In this document: piece by piece, positions 9,876-17,968 of the stretch
Numbering within the stretch: position 1 is the stretch's first letter
Layout: each line of letters begins with the position of its first letter
Assembly (NCBI GenBank): GCA_028291515.1
Contig: JAQGHU010000114.1
Coordinates: forward strand, 186,001-250,000
Origin: Schlesneria sp.
GTDB taxonomy: Bacteria; Planctomycetota; Planctomycetia; Planctomycetales; Planctomycetaceae
Direction of reading: 5' to 3'
DNA: 64,000 bases
Made by a program: the position numbers and the translations under genes
The notes under the pieces: generated by a model
What the model saw: only the letters and a program-made list of their open reading frames with translations
What the model was told of the DNA's origin: nothing
Database searches by the model: none

Positions 9876-10550
9876 ATGATAGTGACGATTGACGGACCGG
9901 CGGGCACCGGCAAAAGCTCTGTTGCGAAGACGTTGGCAGAGCGCCTCGGCTTCGAATTTCTAAATACCGGGGCGATGTATCGCGCGGTCGCGTACGCTTG
10001 CCTCGATAAACGGATTGATGTTGACGACCGCCGCGCAGCTGCAGAAACAATGGCCAATCTCGAGATCAGATTTGCGAACAATCGTTTGTTGCTTGCTGGA
10101 GACGACGTCACGGACCAGTTACATCGACGAGACGTAACTTCGGTGGTTTCGTTCGTCCCTCAAAATCCCGAAGTGCGGAGTCGGCTTGTGGGGCTTCAGC
10201 GCGGCGTTGGTAGAAGGGTAAACCTCGTTACGGAAGGAAGGGACCAAGGCACAATTGTGTTCCCTGACGCCGAATTCAAGTTCTTTTTGACGGCAACAAA
10301 AGAGGAGCGAGCTCGGCGTCGTCAACGTCAGCTGCACGACCTGGGGAACATGGTCTCTATTTGGGACCTCATCGACCAACAAGAGGTTCGAGACCGTCGC
10401 CACGAGGCTCGGGCTTGCGCGCCCTTGCGGCCTGCACAGGATGCGCAGATCATCGATACCACCGAGATGAGCCTTTCCGCGGTAGTAGATCTGCTTGATG
10501 AACAAGTAGCGGCCGGTCGGCGCGAGTTCGGTGCTTGCCAATATCATTGA
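9876..10550 (+). CDS. cmk: Cytidylate kinase
   Basis: Phosphorylates CMP/dCMP to the diphosphate with ATP. Seen: P-loop GPAGTGKSSVAKTLAERLG, TGAMYRAVAY, EGRDQGTIVFPDAEFKFFLTA, and the C-terminal EVRDRRHEARACAPLRPAQ, AQIIDTTEMS. These match the conserved CMP-kinase blocks with small changes (EGRDQ for EGRDI). ATG 9876 gives the standard N-terminus MIVTIDGPAGTGK. A TTG at 9819 has an excellent GGAGGA five bases upstream and would add 19 residues. It lies between a glycosyltransferase and a CMP-sugar synthetase instead of its usual rpsA neighbourhood. This suggests recycling of the CMP freed by CMP-sugar transferases (inference). Confidence 0.9.
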   Translation: MIVTIDGPAGTGKSSVAKTLAERLGFEFLNTGAMYRAVAYACLDKRIDVDDRRAAAETMANLEIRFANNRLLLAGDDVTDQLHRRDVTSVVSFVPQNPEVRSRLVGLQRGVGRRVNLVTEGRDQGTIVFPDAEFKFFLTATKEERARRRQRQLHDLGNMVSIWDLIDQQEVRDRRHEARACAPLRPAQDAQIIDTTEMSLSAVVDLLDEQVAAGRREFGACQYH

Positions 10551-11007
10551 GTCGGTCTGGCGCCGGCGGAGGATTATCACGTTCATCGTCGATCCCGTCG
10601 AACAGCACTGCTCAAAACCTGAGCACTCGACCTTACTCCAGGTGTAATCCGAACGGATTTGGCCGCAGGTAATCGAAAAAGACAACGAAGCGGAGATTTG
10701 TAGACGAAAGTTGATTTCACGCCTGAACACCTTCACGACCTTCTCGGATAAATGCGCAACATATATATGGATTAATACTTACGGACATTATACGGTTCTG
10801 AATGCAGCTCCGAACACGACCTCGGGAAACACTGAAATGACTGTCAAGGCATGTTTCGGCGCGAGGTTTGCGGAACATGCTGGCAATCAATCGGTTTCGT
10901 TCCGCAGCCGACTCGGCCAGCAATAACCGATATTGAAGAACGGCATCATCTTGGCGTCAGCGAAGGCTGACTTGATCACGACTCCTTCATAGAACAATTG
11001 GACGTCC
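10551..11007. other. Non-coding or decayed stretch before the CMP-sugar synthetase
   Basis: No frame in these 457 bases gives a recognisable protein. The base composition is mixed, with an AT-rich patch near 10755-10795 (ATATATATGG) that could hold a promoter for the cytidylyltransferase gene. A decayed gene is possible, since several other gaps in this locus hold remnants, but no homology can be named. Confidence 0.4.
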
Positions 11008-11697
11008 ATGTCTGGTTTGGTTGCTCTCCTGCCGATGAAGGCTCATAGTGCCCGCGTCTCCGGTAAGAACTTTCGGAGCTTTGCCGGCAAACCGTTGTTT
11101 CGCTGGATCTTGGATGCGCTGCTCGAAGTCGAGGCGGTCCGTCAAATTGTCATCAATACGGACGCGCGTGAGATTCTTGCAAGTCATGGCTTGACCGATT
11201 CGGACCGTGTGCTGATTAGGGATCGCAAGCCTAATATCTGCGGCGACTTTGTCAGCATGAACCTCGTGCTGAAAGATGACATCGAAAACGTGCGGGCCGA
11301 CGCATATCTGATGACACATACCACAAATCCGCTGCTGTCAGCGGTGACGATCCGCACAGCAATTGAGCAGTATCAGGCCGGCCTGCTCGCTGAAAAATTC
11401 GATAGCCTGTTCTCAGTAAATCGCTTTCAAACCCGGTTCTACCGCGCCGATGGATCCCCTGTGAACCACGATCCCCAGAACCTGATTCGCACGCAGGACC
11501 TTGAGCCCTGGTTTGAAGAGAACTCGAACTTGTATCTGTTCAGTCGGACGAGTTTTGAGCGAACCCAGGCGCGGATCGGTGGCAAACCGTTGTTGTTTAC
11601 CACCCCCTCCTGCGAATCGGCGGATATCGACGATCAAGACGGCTGGGATCTCGCAGAACGCTTGGCGCGGACGATACCCGGCATAGACCCTAGGTGA
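11008..11697 (+). CDS. CMP-sugar (acylneuraminate-type) cytidylyltransferase
   Basis: A 229-residue nucleotidyltransferase of the NeuA/KdsB superfamily, which activates acidic sugars as CMP-sugars. The N-terminal signature LLPMKAHSARVSGKNFRSF, AGKPLFRWILDA corresponds to the CTP-binding R..S..V..KN.R...GKPL pattern of NeuA-like enzymes. It is unlike the ARY.S.RLPGK form of KdsB. VINTDAREI and a TSCESADIDDQ-like end (SCESADIDDQDG) follow family order. The substrate, whether sialic, legionaminic or Kdo-like acid or another acid, cannot be fixed. No neuB-type synthase is in the window. The 3' neighbour is a hydroxyacid dehydrogenase, a pairing that may bear on the substrate. Confidence 0.83.
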   Translation: MSGLVALLPMKAHSARVSGKNFRSFAGKPLFRWILDALLEVEAVRQIVINTDAREILASHGLTDSDRVLIRDRKPNICGDFVSMNLVLKDDIENVRADAYLMTHTTNPLLSAVTIRTAIEQYQAGLLAEKFDSLFSVNRFQTRFYRADGSPVNHDPQNLIRTQDLEPWFEENSNLYLFSRTSFERTQARIGGKPLLFTTPSCESADIDDQDGWDLAERLARTIPGIDPR

Positions 11698-11797
11698 GTA
11701 CTCACGAACTTACGCGGAAGGCTGGTTCCGTATGAACCCCGGAACGCAGCCCAAATGATACGACCGATTTCAAGCAGAAATTTCCGAAAGCGATCCA

Positions 11798-12739
11798 ATG
11801 CGTGTTGTGATTACGTGCCCACCGATGATTCGCTCGATTCAGCACTACAGCCATCTACTGACGGATCATGGCATCGAATTTCATTGTCCCGAGTTTACGC
11901 AGATCCTCTCGGAACCCGAGTTGTTGGAACTCATCCCACAGTTCGATGGTTGGATTATCGGCGACGATCCGGCCACTCGGCGCGTTTTCGAGACCGCCGT
12001 TCGCGGAAAGTTGCGAGCTGCGGTAAAGTTCGGAGTTGGAATCGACAATGTGGATTTTGCCGCCGCTCGCGATCTGGGACTCCCAATCACAAATACTCCC
12101 GGGATGTTTGGCCAGGAAGTCGCGGATATCGCGCAATGCTACGTGATCGCCCTGGCGCGGAAGATCTTCGATGTCCATCGCGGCGTGGTCGCCGAGAGGT
12201 GGCCCAAGCCCGTCGGATATTCGCTCGCCGACAAGACGGCCGCTGTCGTTGGATTCGGCGATATCGGGCGTCAGACCGCGAAACGTCTTCTGGCAAGCGG
12301 GATGAAGGTCATCGCGTATGACCCACGTTTCGCTCCCGCACCAGGGTTGGAGGCTGTGGAGTCGGCCGCCTGGCCTGATCGCATCCAAGAAGCCCAGGTG
12401 ATTGTGCTGACGTGTGCGTTGACGCCCGAGAACCGCCATCTCTTGAATGCCTCGACCTTCGCAATGTGCAAGCGCGGTGTCGATATTGTGAACGTATCTC
12501 GCGGTCCGCTGATCGATGAAGCCGCACTGTCACAAGCTCTCGAGTCGGGACAGGTCAGCGCGGCGGCGCTTGAGGTATTTGAAGTGGAACCCTTGTCTGC
12601 GACATCGCCGTTGCGCCAGTTTGAACAGTGCTTATTTGGATCGCATAACGCTTCTAACACCCGAGACGCAGTCATACGGACGAGTGAGCGAGCCATTGGC
12701 CTACTTCTCGAAATGCTGAAAGTGAAGGCACCAACCTGA
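11798..12739 (+). CDS. D-2-hydroxyacid dehydrogenase (phosphoglycerate dehydrogenase-like)
   Basis: NAD-dependent enzyme of the SerA/2-hydroxyacid family, 313 residues, without the C-terminal ACT domain of housekeeping SerA. Seen: VKFGVGIDNVDFAAARDLG, NTPGMFGQEVADI, Rossmann VVGFGDIGRQTAKRLL (about 150-165), catalytic Arg in VNVSRGPLIDE (about 233), acid loop VEPL and His in GSHNAS (about 285). It lies 100 bases after the CMP-sugar synthetase and before the flippase. The likely role is making or modifying the acid that is CMP-activated, but this is inference. Oxidation of a phosphoglycerate-like acid in another pathway remains possible. Confidence 0.85.
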   Translation: MRVVITCPPMIRSIQHYSHLLTDHGIEFHCPEFTQILSEPELLELIPQFDGWIIGDDPATRRVFETAVRGKLRAAVKFGVGIDNVDFAAARDLGLPITNTPGMFGQEVADIAQCYVIALARKIFDVHRGVVAERWPKPVGYSLADKTAAVVGFGDIGRQTAKRLLASGMKVIAYDPRFAPAPGLEAVESAAWPDRIQEAQVIVLTCALTPENRHLLNASTFAMCKRGVDIVNVSRGPLIDEAALSQALESGQVSAAALEVFEVEPLSATSPLRQFEQCLFGSHNASNTRDAVIRTSERAIGLLLEMLKVKAPT

Positions 12740-12850
12740 TCTAGTTGGCTATTTGGCATTGTTGAACGTTCGATCTCACTCCCCTAGCGACACGCCCCGG
12801 CATCGGTCAGACGGGTGATCTTGTCGGCAACCGCGTCAACGAAAGGCGAA

Positions 12851-14368
12851 ATGCATCTGATCGCTGCCAGAATTCGACAAATGTGGAACTCTCCCACGGT
12901 CACGACCTGGATGAGCTTTCTGGCGCGCGCGTTGGGACTACTGCTGATCACTCCGATCATCCTCACTCGCTTCAGTCCCGCGGAGGTTACTGTCTGGTAT
13001 TCGCTGCTGACTCTTATTGGCCTGCAGATGATGGCCGACTTCGGCTTCTCATCAACGTTTGCCCGTGCAATCGCATTCGCGATGGCAGGATTGGAGAATC
13101 TACACGAGATTCGTCAGCCAAATAGGCCGGCACTCACGATCACCGAACCAAACTGGTCGCTGCTTCGCAGAATTCTGAGTACGATGAGCGTGATCTACAC
13201 GCGTTTGAGCCTCAGTACGCTGTTAGTTATGGGGATTGCTGGTACCGCGATGCTGTGGAAGCCGATCAGCGAAATCTCCAACCCGTGGAATGCCTGGGCG
13301 GCATGGGGCGCGGTTCTGTCAACAATCTGTATCACGTTTTGGGGCAACTACTTGGGCGCATACTTGCAGGGCATTGACCAAATTGCGATTCTCAGGCGGG
13401 CGGAAGCGATCTGGACTGTGTCCGGTTTAGTGCTCGCCGCCGCAGTGGCTGCCGGTGGCGGTGGTATTCTGCCGACCATCGCGGTGTATCAAGCCTTTGC
13501 AGTGTTCAACGTCATCTGGAACCTTCGCGTCGCCCGAGGACTCTTTGACGGCCGGTTACGAACTCCTCAGCCAGTGATCGATCGCGAAGTCTTCGCAGCG
13601 GTCTGGCCGCCAGCCTGGCGAAGCGGCGTGGGCGTACTGATGTCAACAGGTGTTTTGCAGGTCACTGGACTCATCTACGCGCAACTTGGCCCCACAGTCG
13701 AAGTCGCGTCGTACCTGCTCGCGATGCGATTCATCACGGCGATCGCGCAGTTTTCCCAAGCACCGTTCTATAGCAAGTTGCCCGGCATGGCTCGAGAATA
13801 CGCCCGCGGCAACTTTGCCGCGGTGATGCAGGTGGCCAATCGCGGCATGCGTCGCTCGTATTTCGTCTACGTCTGTGGCGTGTTGGGTGTCGGTTTGATG
13901 GCTGCACCACTACTGCAATTGGTGCATTCCCGCACTCCCTTTGTCAGCCCCGCCCTGTGGGCAGCGATCGCTCTCGCCTACTTTCTGGAACGGCTGGGAG
14001 CGATGAATATTCAACTTTATAGTCTTAGCAATCATATTGTCTGGCACATCCTCAATGGGATTACAGGAGTGTTATATATCGTTTTGTGTATGGCAACGCT
14101 CGATTCTCTAGGTCTCTGGGCTTTTCCGTTGTCGATGACAATCGCATATTTGGCCTGTTACACGACCTGCTCGTTATACTTCGCGTATGGATTGTTCAAA
14201 TTGCCTCCCCTGCGTCAAGAACTGTCAACCGGGAGCCTCTTGACGGCGATTCTGTTGGTGGCATTCTGTATGATTAGCTCAACCTTCGACGTCTCGAAAC
14301 CTTTGCGTTGGCTCGTTGATCGATATCAGCCTGCCACTCCTGCGACTTCAAAAGTCGCCAAGCTTTGA
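12851..14368 (+). CDS. Wzx-like polysaccharide flippase (PST/MATE superfamily)
   Basis: A very hydrophobic protein of 505 residues with about 12 membrane segments. These begin at LARALGLLLITPIILTRF and continue through TLIGLQMMADFGFSSTFARAI, the pattern of oligosaccharide flippases that move lipid-linked repeat units across the inner membrane. ATG 12851 (AAGG close upstream) gives the N-terminus MHLIAARIRQMWNS; a GTG 12 codons upstream is less likely. It is the only flippase candidate in the locus, so it probably serves the product of all the glycosyltransferases here. No MurJ-specific features were seen. Confidence 0.85.
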   Translation: MHLIAARIRQMWNSPTVTTWMSFLARALGLLLITPIILTRFSPAEVTVWYSLLTLIGLQMMADFGFSSTFARAIAFAMAGLENLHEIRQPNRPALTITEPNWSLLRRILSTMSVIYTRLSLSTLLVMGIAGTAMLWKPISEISNPWNAWAAWGAVLSTICITFWGNYLGAYLQGIDQIAILRRAEAIWTVSGLVLAAAVAAGGGGILPTIAVYQAFAVFNVIWNLRVARGLFDGRLRTPQPVIDREVFAAVWPPAWRSGVGVLMSTGVLQVTGLIYAQLGPTVEVASYLLAMRFITAIAQFSQAPFYSKLPGMAREYARGNFAAVMQVANRGMRRSYFVYVCGVLGVGLMAAPLLQLVHSRTPFVSPALWAAIALAYFLERLGAMNIQLYSLSNHIVWHILNGITGVLYIVLCMATLDSLGLWAFPLSMTIAYLACYTTCSLYFAYGLFKLPPLRQELSTGSLLTAILLVAFCMISSTFDVSKPLRWLVDRYQPATPATSKVAKL

Positions 14369-14510
14369 TCGCCGCTCATTGGCGTGTTCGGCCTGGCCTT
14401 GAAATCCACTATTGGCGCGTGTGCTCCGACATTCAGATAAGGTGCGAGTTTGCTTACTAACTCCACGACTGCAAATAGCGCTCGTCAGCGTCGTACTTGA
14501 GGATTGAGAA

Positions 14511-15773
14511 ATTAAAGTCATTGTCGTCCATGATACAGTAGCCATTGATGGCGGCGCATCAAAAATTGCGATTCTTGCGGCTCGAGGATGTGCTGATGCC
14601 GGTCTCGACGTCCATTATGTTGCCTCGAACGGAACTGTTGCGCCGGAATTGCAAGGCAGTGAGCGACTGAAAGTCACATGCCTCGAGCAATTGGACATCA
14701 AGGAAGATCCAAATCGCATTCGGGCCGCTGTTCAGGGCATTGCCAACACGCGGATGTCGTCCGCTTTGGCCAAGATCATCGATGATGCTGGTCCTGACAC
14801 GGTCGTGCATATTCACTCCTGGAGTAAGTCGCTTTCGCCGTTGTGCGTACGAACCGTCGCGCGCGCGGCCGCTCGCAAGGGCATTCCAGTCGCAATGAGC
14901 CTGCACGAATATTTCACGGCGTGTCCGAACGGCGCATTTTTTGACTTTCCAAAAAACGAAGTATGCCACCGCACCCCGCTCAGTTGGAGTTGCGTGAGTT
15001 GTAACTGCGATTCTCGTTCGTATCGAATCAAGCTATGGCGGCTGGCGAGAGTGTTCGTTCAAAAGCACTTATACGGCGTCCCGGCCTGTATTACGAATTA
15101 CATCATGATGACGAAAATGAGCCGGGACGTGCTGACGCCCTTCTTGCCATTAGACTCGAATATCTACATGCTGGACAACCCGATCTCCGTAACAGACGAG
15201 GGCAGATCGCCGGTCGAATCGAACAAGCGCGCACTCTTTGTCGGCCGACTATCCCGGGAGAAAGGGGTTGCCAACCTGTCGCAAGCGTTGCGCGATCTGG
15301 GAATGTCTGCCGTATTCGTCGGCGATGGACATTTGAGAGCCGAAATACAAGCGCAGCTTCCGGACTCGGAATTCACGGGTTGGCTGAATAAAGAGGGCGT
15401 CAGCGCGAAGATGCGTGAGGCAAGAATACTGGCATTTCCATCAACTTGGTATGAGGTCCAACCGCTAACCCCCATTGAGGCCGCCGCGAACGGAGTCCCT
15501 TCGATTGTATCGAATTGTACGACCGCCATCGAATGCATCGAGCACAACGAACGAGGACTGCACTTCCAGCATGACAGCGTTGAAGCACTCAAACAACAGT
15601 TGATTGCATCGCAAGACGACAAGCTTGTGGAACGCCTCAGTCGGAATGCCTATTCCTGGTATTGGAACAATCCGTGGACAGTCCAGCGCCACACCCGAGA
15701 ACTGATTGCAATATATGAGCAGTTGCAGAGCGGCAAGACGTCCGTAGCTTCTCTTCCACACCCCGTCACTTAG
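14511..15773 (+). CDS. GT-B glycosyltransferase (family 4 type) with an apparent ATT start
   Basis: A GT-B enzyme; the C-terminal domain shows ALFVGRLSREKGVANL, the E-x7-E region FPSTWYEVQPLTPIEAAANGVP and a typical last helix. The conserved N-terminus is KVIVVHDTVAIDGGASKIA. In frame it begins directly at ATT 14511, because GAA and a TGA stop (14505) come just before. GAGG lies about 9 bases upstream. The first in-frame ATG (14649) would remove the whole first beta-alpha unit. ATT is a known rare initiator (infC, pcnB). A base error or frameshift is the alternative. The encoded length from ATT is 420 residues. Confidence 0.82.
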   Translation: MKVIVVHDTVAIDGGASKIAILAARGCADAGLDVHYVASNGTVAPELQGSERLKVTCLEQLDIKEDPNRIRAAVQGIANTRMSSALAKIIDDAGPDTVVHIHSWSKSLSPLCVRTVARAAARKGIPVAMSLHEYFTACPNGAFFDFPKNEVCHRTPLSWSCVSCNCDSRSYRIKLWRLARVFVQKHLYGVPACITNYIMMTKMSRDVLTPFLPLDSNIYMLDNPISVTDEGRSPVESNKRALFVGRLSREKGVANLSQALRDLGMSAVFVGDGHLRAEIQAQLPDSEFTGWLNKEGVSAKMREARILAFPSTWYEVQPLTPIEAAANGVPSIVSNCTTAIECIEHNERGLHFQHDSVEALKQQLIASQDDKLVERLSRNAYSWYWNNPWTVQRHTRELIAIYEQLQSGKTSVASLPHPVT

Positions 15774-15814
15774 GACCCGCACTTAGGTAGAATACGACGC
15801 TACATGACGCACAC

Positions 15815-16075
15815 GTTGCCATCGTATCCGAACCGGGTGCCAAACGGCATGTGAATCGGCTTTCTTCGGCACATAGATCTCACCAACCCTGACGTGATGT
15901 ACTCTAGATCACAGCTCGAACAGATTCGACGTACTCCGCGGAGCTTGACGAGTTGCGAGGTCGTGTTTCGACGACCTCCGAGCTGAGCAGCAGCTTTGGA
16001 AACAAGTTACGACGTTTGAAGTCGGACGCACTGCATCTTTATGGTTTTAGGGCGAACTGACCGGGGCGATTCGCG
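15815..16075 (+). pseudogene. Decayed glycosyltransferase N-terminal fragment
   Basis: Fragments in shifting frames match the start of the intact glycosyltransferase that follows at 16130. VAIVSEPGAKRHVNRL (about 15817) matches its VVISEPG..VKRHVVDL; TYSAELDELRGRV (about 15929) matches its TYQTEITELSTRG; LRRLKSDALHLYGF (about 16008) matches its LRRIRPHLIHSHS. Stops and at least two frameshifts separate the pieces, and nothing of the C-terminal domain is present. It is a broken partial copy of a paralogue, left by duplication or recombination. Confidence 0.65.
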
Positions 16076-16129
16076 ACCTGCCTCATGGACGAATTCCCCC
16101 TGTATTAAGAAAGACTGTGCTGAACACAA

Positions 16130-17296
16130 ATGAACGATCGCCCCCGAATCGTCGTGATCTCAGAACCCGGCTCCGCTGGAGTGAAAAGGCATGTCGTCGA
16201 TTTGCTTCGTTTGATTGACGTCATGAGATTTGAAGTTTACTTCATCTACAGCCTCGAGCGGTCCGACGCGACCTATCAGACTGAAATCACTGAACTGAGC
16301 ACACGAGGAATAACATGTATCGAAATCCCCATGAATGCACCGCTATCCGTTCGGAAAGATACCGCTGCATTGATGACGTTGATTGGTGAACTTCGACGAA
16401 TCAGGCCCCACTTGATTCATTCACATAGCTCGAAGGCCGGTGGCTTGGCGCGGATAGCGTCATTGTGTTTATTCCCGCGCCCCAGGAACGTGTATACGCC
16501 CAACGCCATGGCTTGTCACCGTTCTTCGTTATACTGGGGTATCGAAGTCGTCCTGGGTCTCCTCACAGACCGGCTGGTGGCCGTTTCGCGAACCGAATTC
16601 GCCGATTGGCAGCGTTGGAGAATTCCCGGAGCAAAGCGCGCGGCAATCATTCCCAACGGAATGTCGGTAAGAACCAGCGAGACTGTCGGCCATCGCGAGA
16701 TCCCCCACAATGCAGAATGGACGTTTGGCGCGTGTGGGCGAATCTGTCGCCAAAAGAATTCACTCCTGATGTTCAGAACGGCAGTCGAAATGCTGCGGCG
16801 GGACAGTCAAGCTCGCTTCGTCTGGATCGGCGACTTTGGCGACGATGACGAGGCGCAAAGTGTCCGTACTTTCCTGAGCCAAGAGAAGGAATTTGGAGAT
16901 CGACTGCGCGTCACTGGTTGGGTTTCAGATCCTGAGTCGCTGCTTTTGACTCTTGATGTATTCTGCATGATCTCGCGCTATGAAGGCCTGAGCTATGTAT
17001 TAGGAGAAGCGCAATTGCTTGCACTCCCAGTCCTCGCAGTTGATGCTCCAGGAATTAGTGACCTTGTGGTGCAGGATGTCACAGGAATCGTCGCCCTCCC
17101 GCAAATAGAGTCGTTATGCGACGCCCTGACCGGCCTCCGTGATGACGTAGAATTGCGCAGGCGTTTGGGCGAGAAGGCGCGCCGCGAAATAGCGTTACAC
17201 TACACCGTAGCCGGAATGGTTGCGGCAGTCGAAGATGTTTACGAGCAGCTTACGCCGCAGCGGTCGAGCACAACACTTGATGCAACTACGGTATAA
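16130..17296 (+). CDS. Family 4 glycosyltransferase
   Basis: A GT-B enzyme of 388 residues. The N-terminal acceptor domain has RIVVISEPGSAGVKRHVVDL, LIHSHSSKAGGLARI and VYTPNAMAC, close to the EpsD/Cps19-like pattern of polysaccharide transferases. The C-terminal donor domain has FGACGRICRQKNSLLMF, RVTGWVSDPESLL and a catalytic E-x7-E region in SRYEGLSYVLGEAQLLALPVLA. The start ATG 16130 is preceded by a decayed copy of its own first part. The gene probably adds one sugar of the repeat unit at the inner face of the membrane. Donor unknown. Confidence 0.9.
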   Translation: MNDRPRIVVISEPGSAGVKRHVVDLLRLIDVMRFEVYFIYSLERSDATYQTEITELSTRGITCIEIPMNAPLSVRKDTAALMTLIGELRRIRPHLIHSHSSKAGGLARIASLCLFPRPRNVYTPNAMACHRSSLYWGIEVVLGLLTDRLVAVSRTEFADWQRWRIPGAKRAAIIPNGMSVRTSETVGHREIPHNAEWTFGACGRICRQKNSLLMFRTAVEMLRRDSQARFVWIGDFGDDDEAQSVRTFLSQEKEFGDRLRVTGWVSDPESLLLTLDVFCMISRYEGLSYVLGEAQLLALPVLAVDAPGISDLVVQDVTGIVALPQIESLCDALTGLRDDVELRRRLGEKARREIALHYTVAGMVAAVEDVYEQLTPQRSSTTLDATTV

Positions 17297-17311
17297 GGGA
17301 GACTTTCGAAG

Positions 17312-17850
17312 ATCAGGTCACTCGCCCTTCTGGGAACGTCGCATTTGATCGCGGCAATCTCTCTTGATGAAACGGCCGTCGACCTTCACTCCTTCCACTA
17401 AAGATCAGCGGAATGAACATTTCAGCACGCCGAAGCCGCCGCAAAGATATGGAACCAGTGTCCAAAAATTGATGCCGGTGACTTGGATTGCTTCTGGCTG
17501 CCATCGATTCAGGCCCAGCTCTCGCAATCGAACTGTTCATGCCGCGCCGAGTCCTGCATCGTTTGCTCTCGCCCGACATCAGTCCGGTTTGCCTACAAAC
17601 TGTGCAACGCTCGTCGCGACAAAGCGCAGCGACAACGAATTGTTGAACACAGTTTACGTCCTACTCTACCTGAGGATTTCCAGAAGGCCACTTTCACAGA
17701 GATTGCGGCTACACCAAAAAGCCTCTCGGCAACTACGTCGAACTTTCTTAGCCGCAAAATACCTCGCGGCACGTCGAACCCAATGCCTTCGGCGCTACGC
17801 TGCTCCAGTTGGGTATTGGGACTTTGTCGCAGAATTTGGCTCACGGTTTG
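17312..17850 (+). pseudogene. Probable decayed gene, SGNH-hydrolase-like ends
   Basis: The 672 bases between two intact genes have no full open frame. In one frame near 17314, KIRSLALLGTSHLIAA resembles the LGTSH N-terminus of SGNH-like proteins seen in polysaccharide loci. Near 17785-17845 the frame reads HVEPNAFGATLLQLGIGTL, which resembles the H-x-N/P C-terminal region of such proteins. Stops and shifts lie between. The identification is weak. What is firm is that the stretch holds no intact gene. Confidence 0.35.
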
Positions 17851-17852
17851 CT
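17837..17852 (+). promoter_or_regulatory. Sigma-54-like promoter before the GT42/DUF115-like gene
   Basis: TGGCTC, five bases, then TTGC followed by T, with GG and GC exactly 10 bases apart. Only one of the ten core bases departs from consensus (TGGCTC for TGGCAC). It is about 117 bases before ATG 17969 and faces it. It could also arise by chance in the decayed gene it lies in. Confidence 0.42.
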
Positions 17853-17968
17853 TTTGAAGTCGTTTGGCAACCTAAATGCTTCGCTCCAAGAACGAGCATT
17901 CCGTATCTGCAAACCCAAGAGTCATCACTCACGATCGATCCTGCTTTCAGCCATAGGTTTTAACCAAT

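Noticed and set aside
10119-10736. Long open frame of 205 codons on the minus strand
   Set aside because: It is antisense to the clear cytidylate kinase gene and has no recognisable domain.
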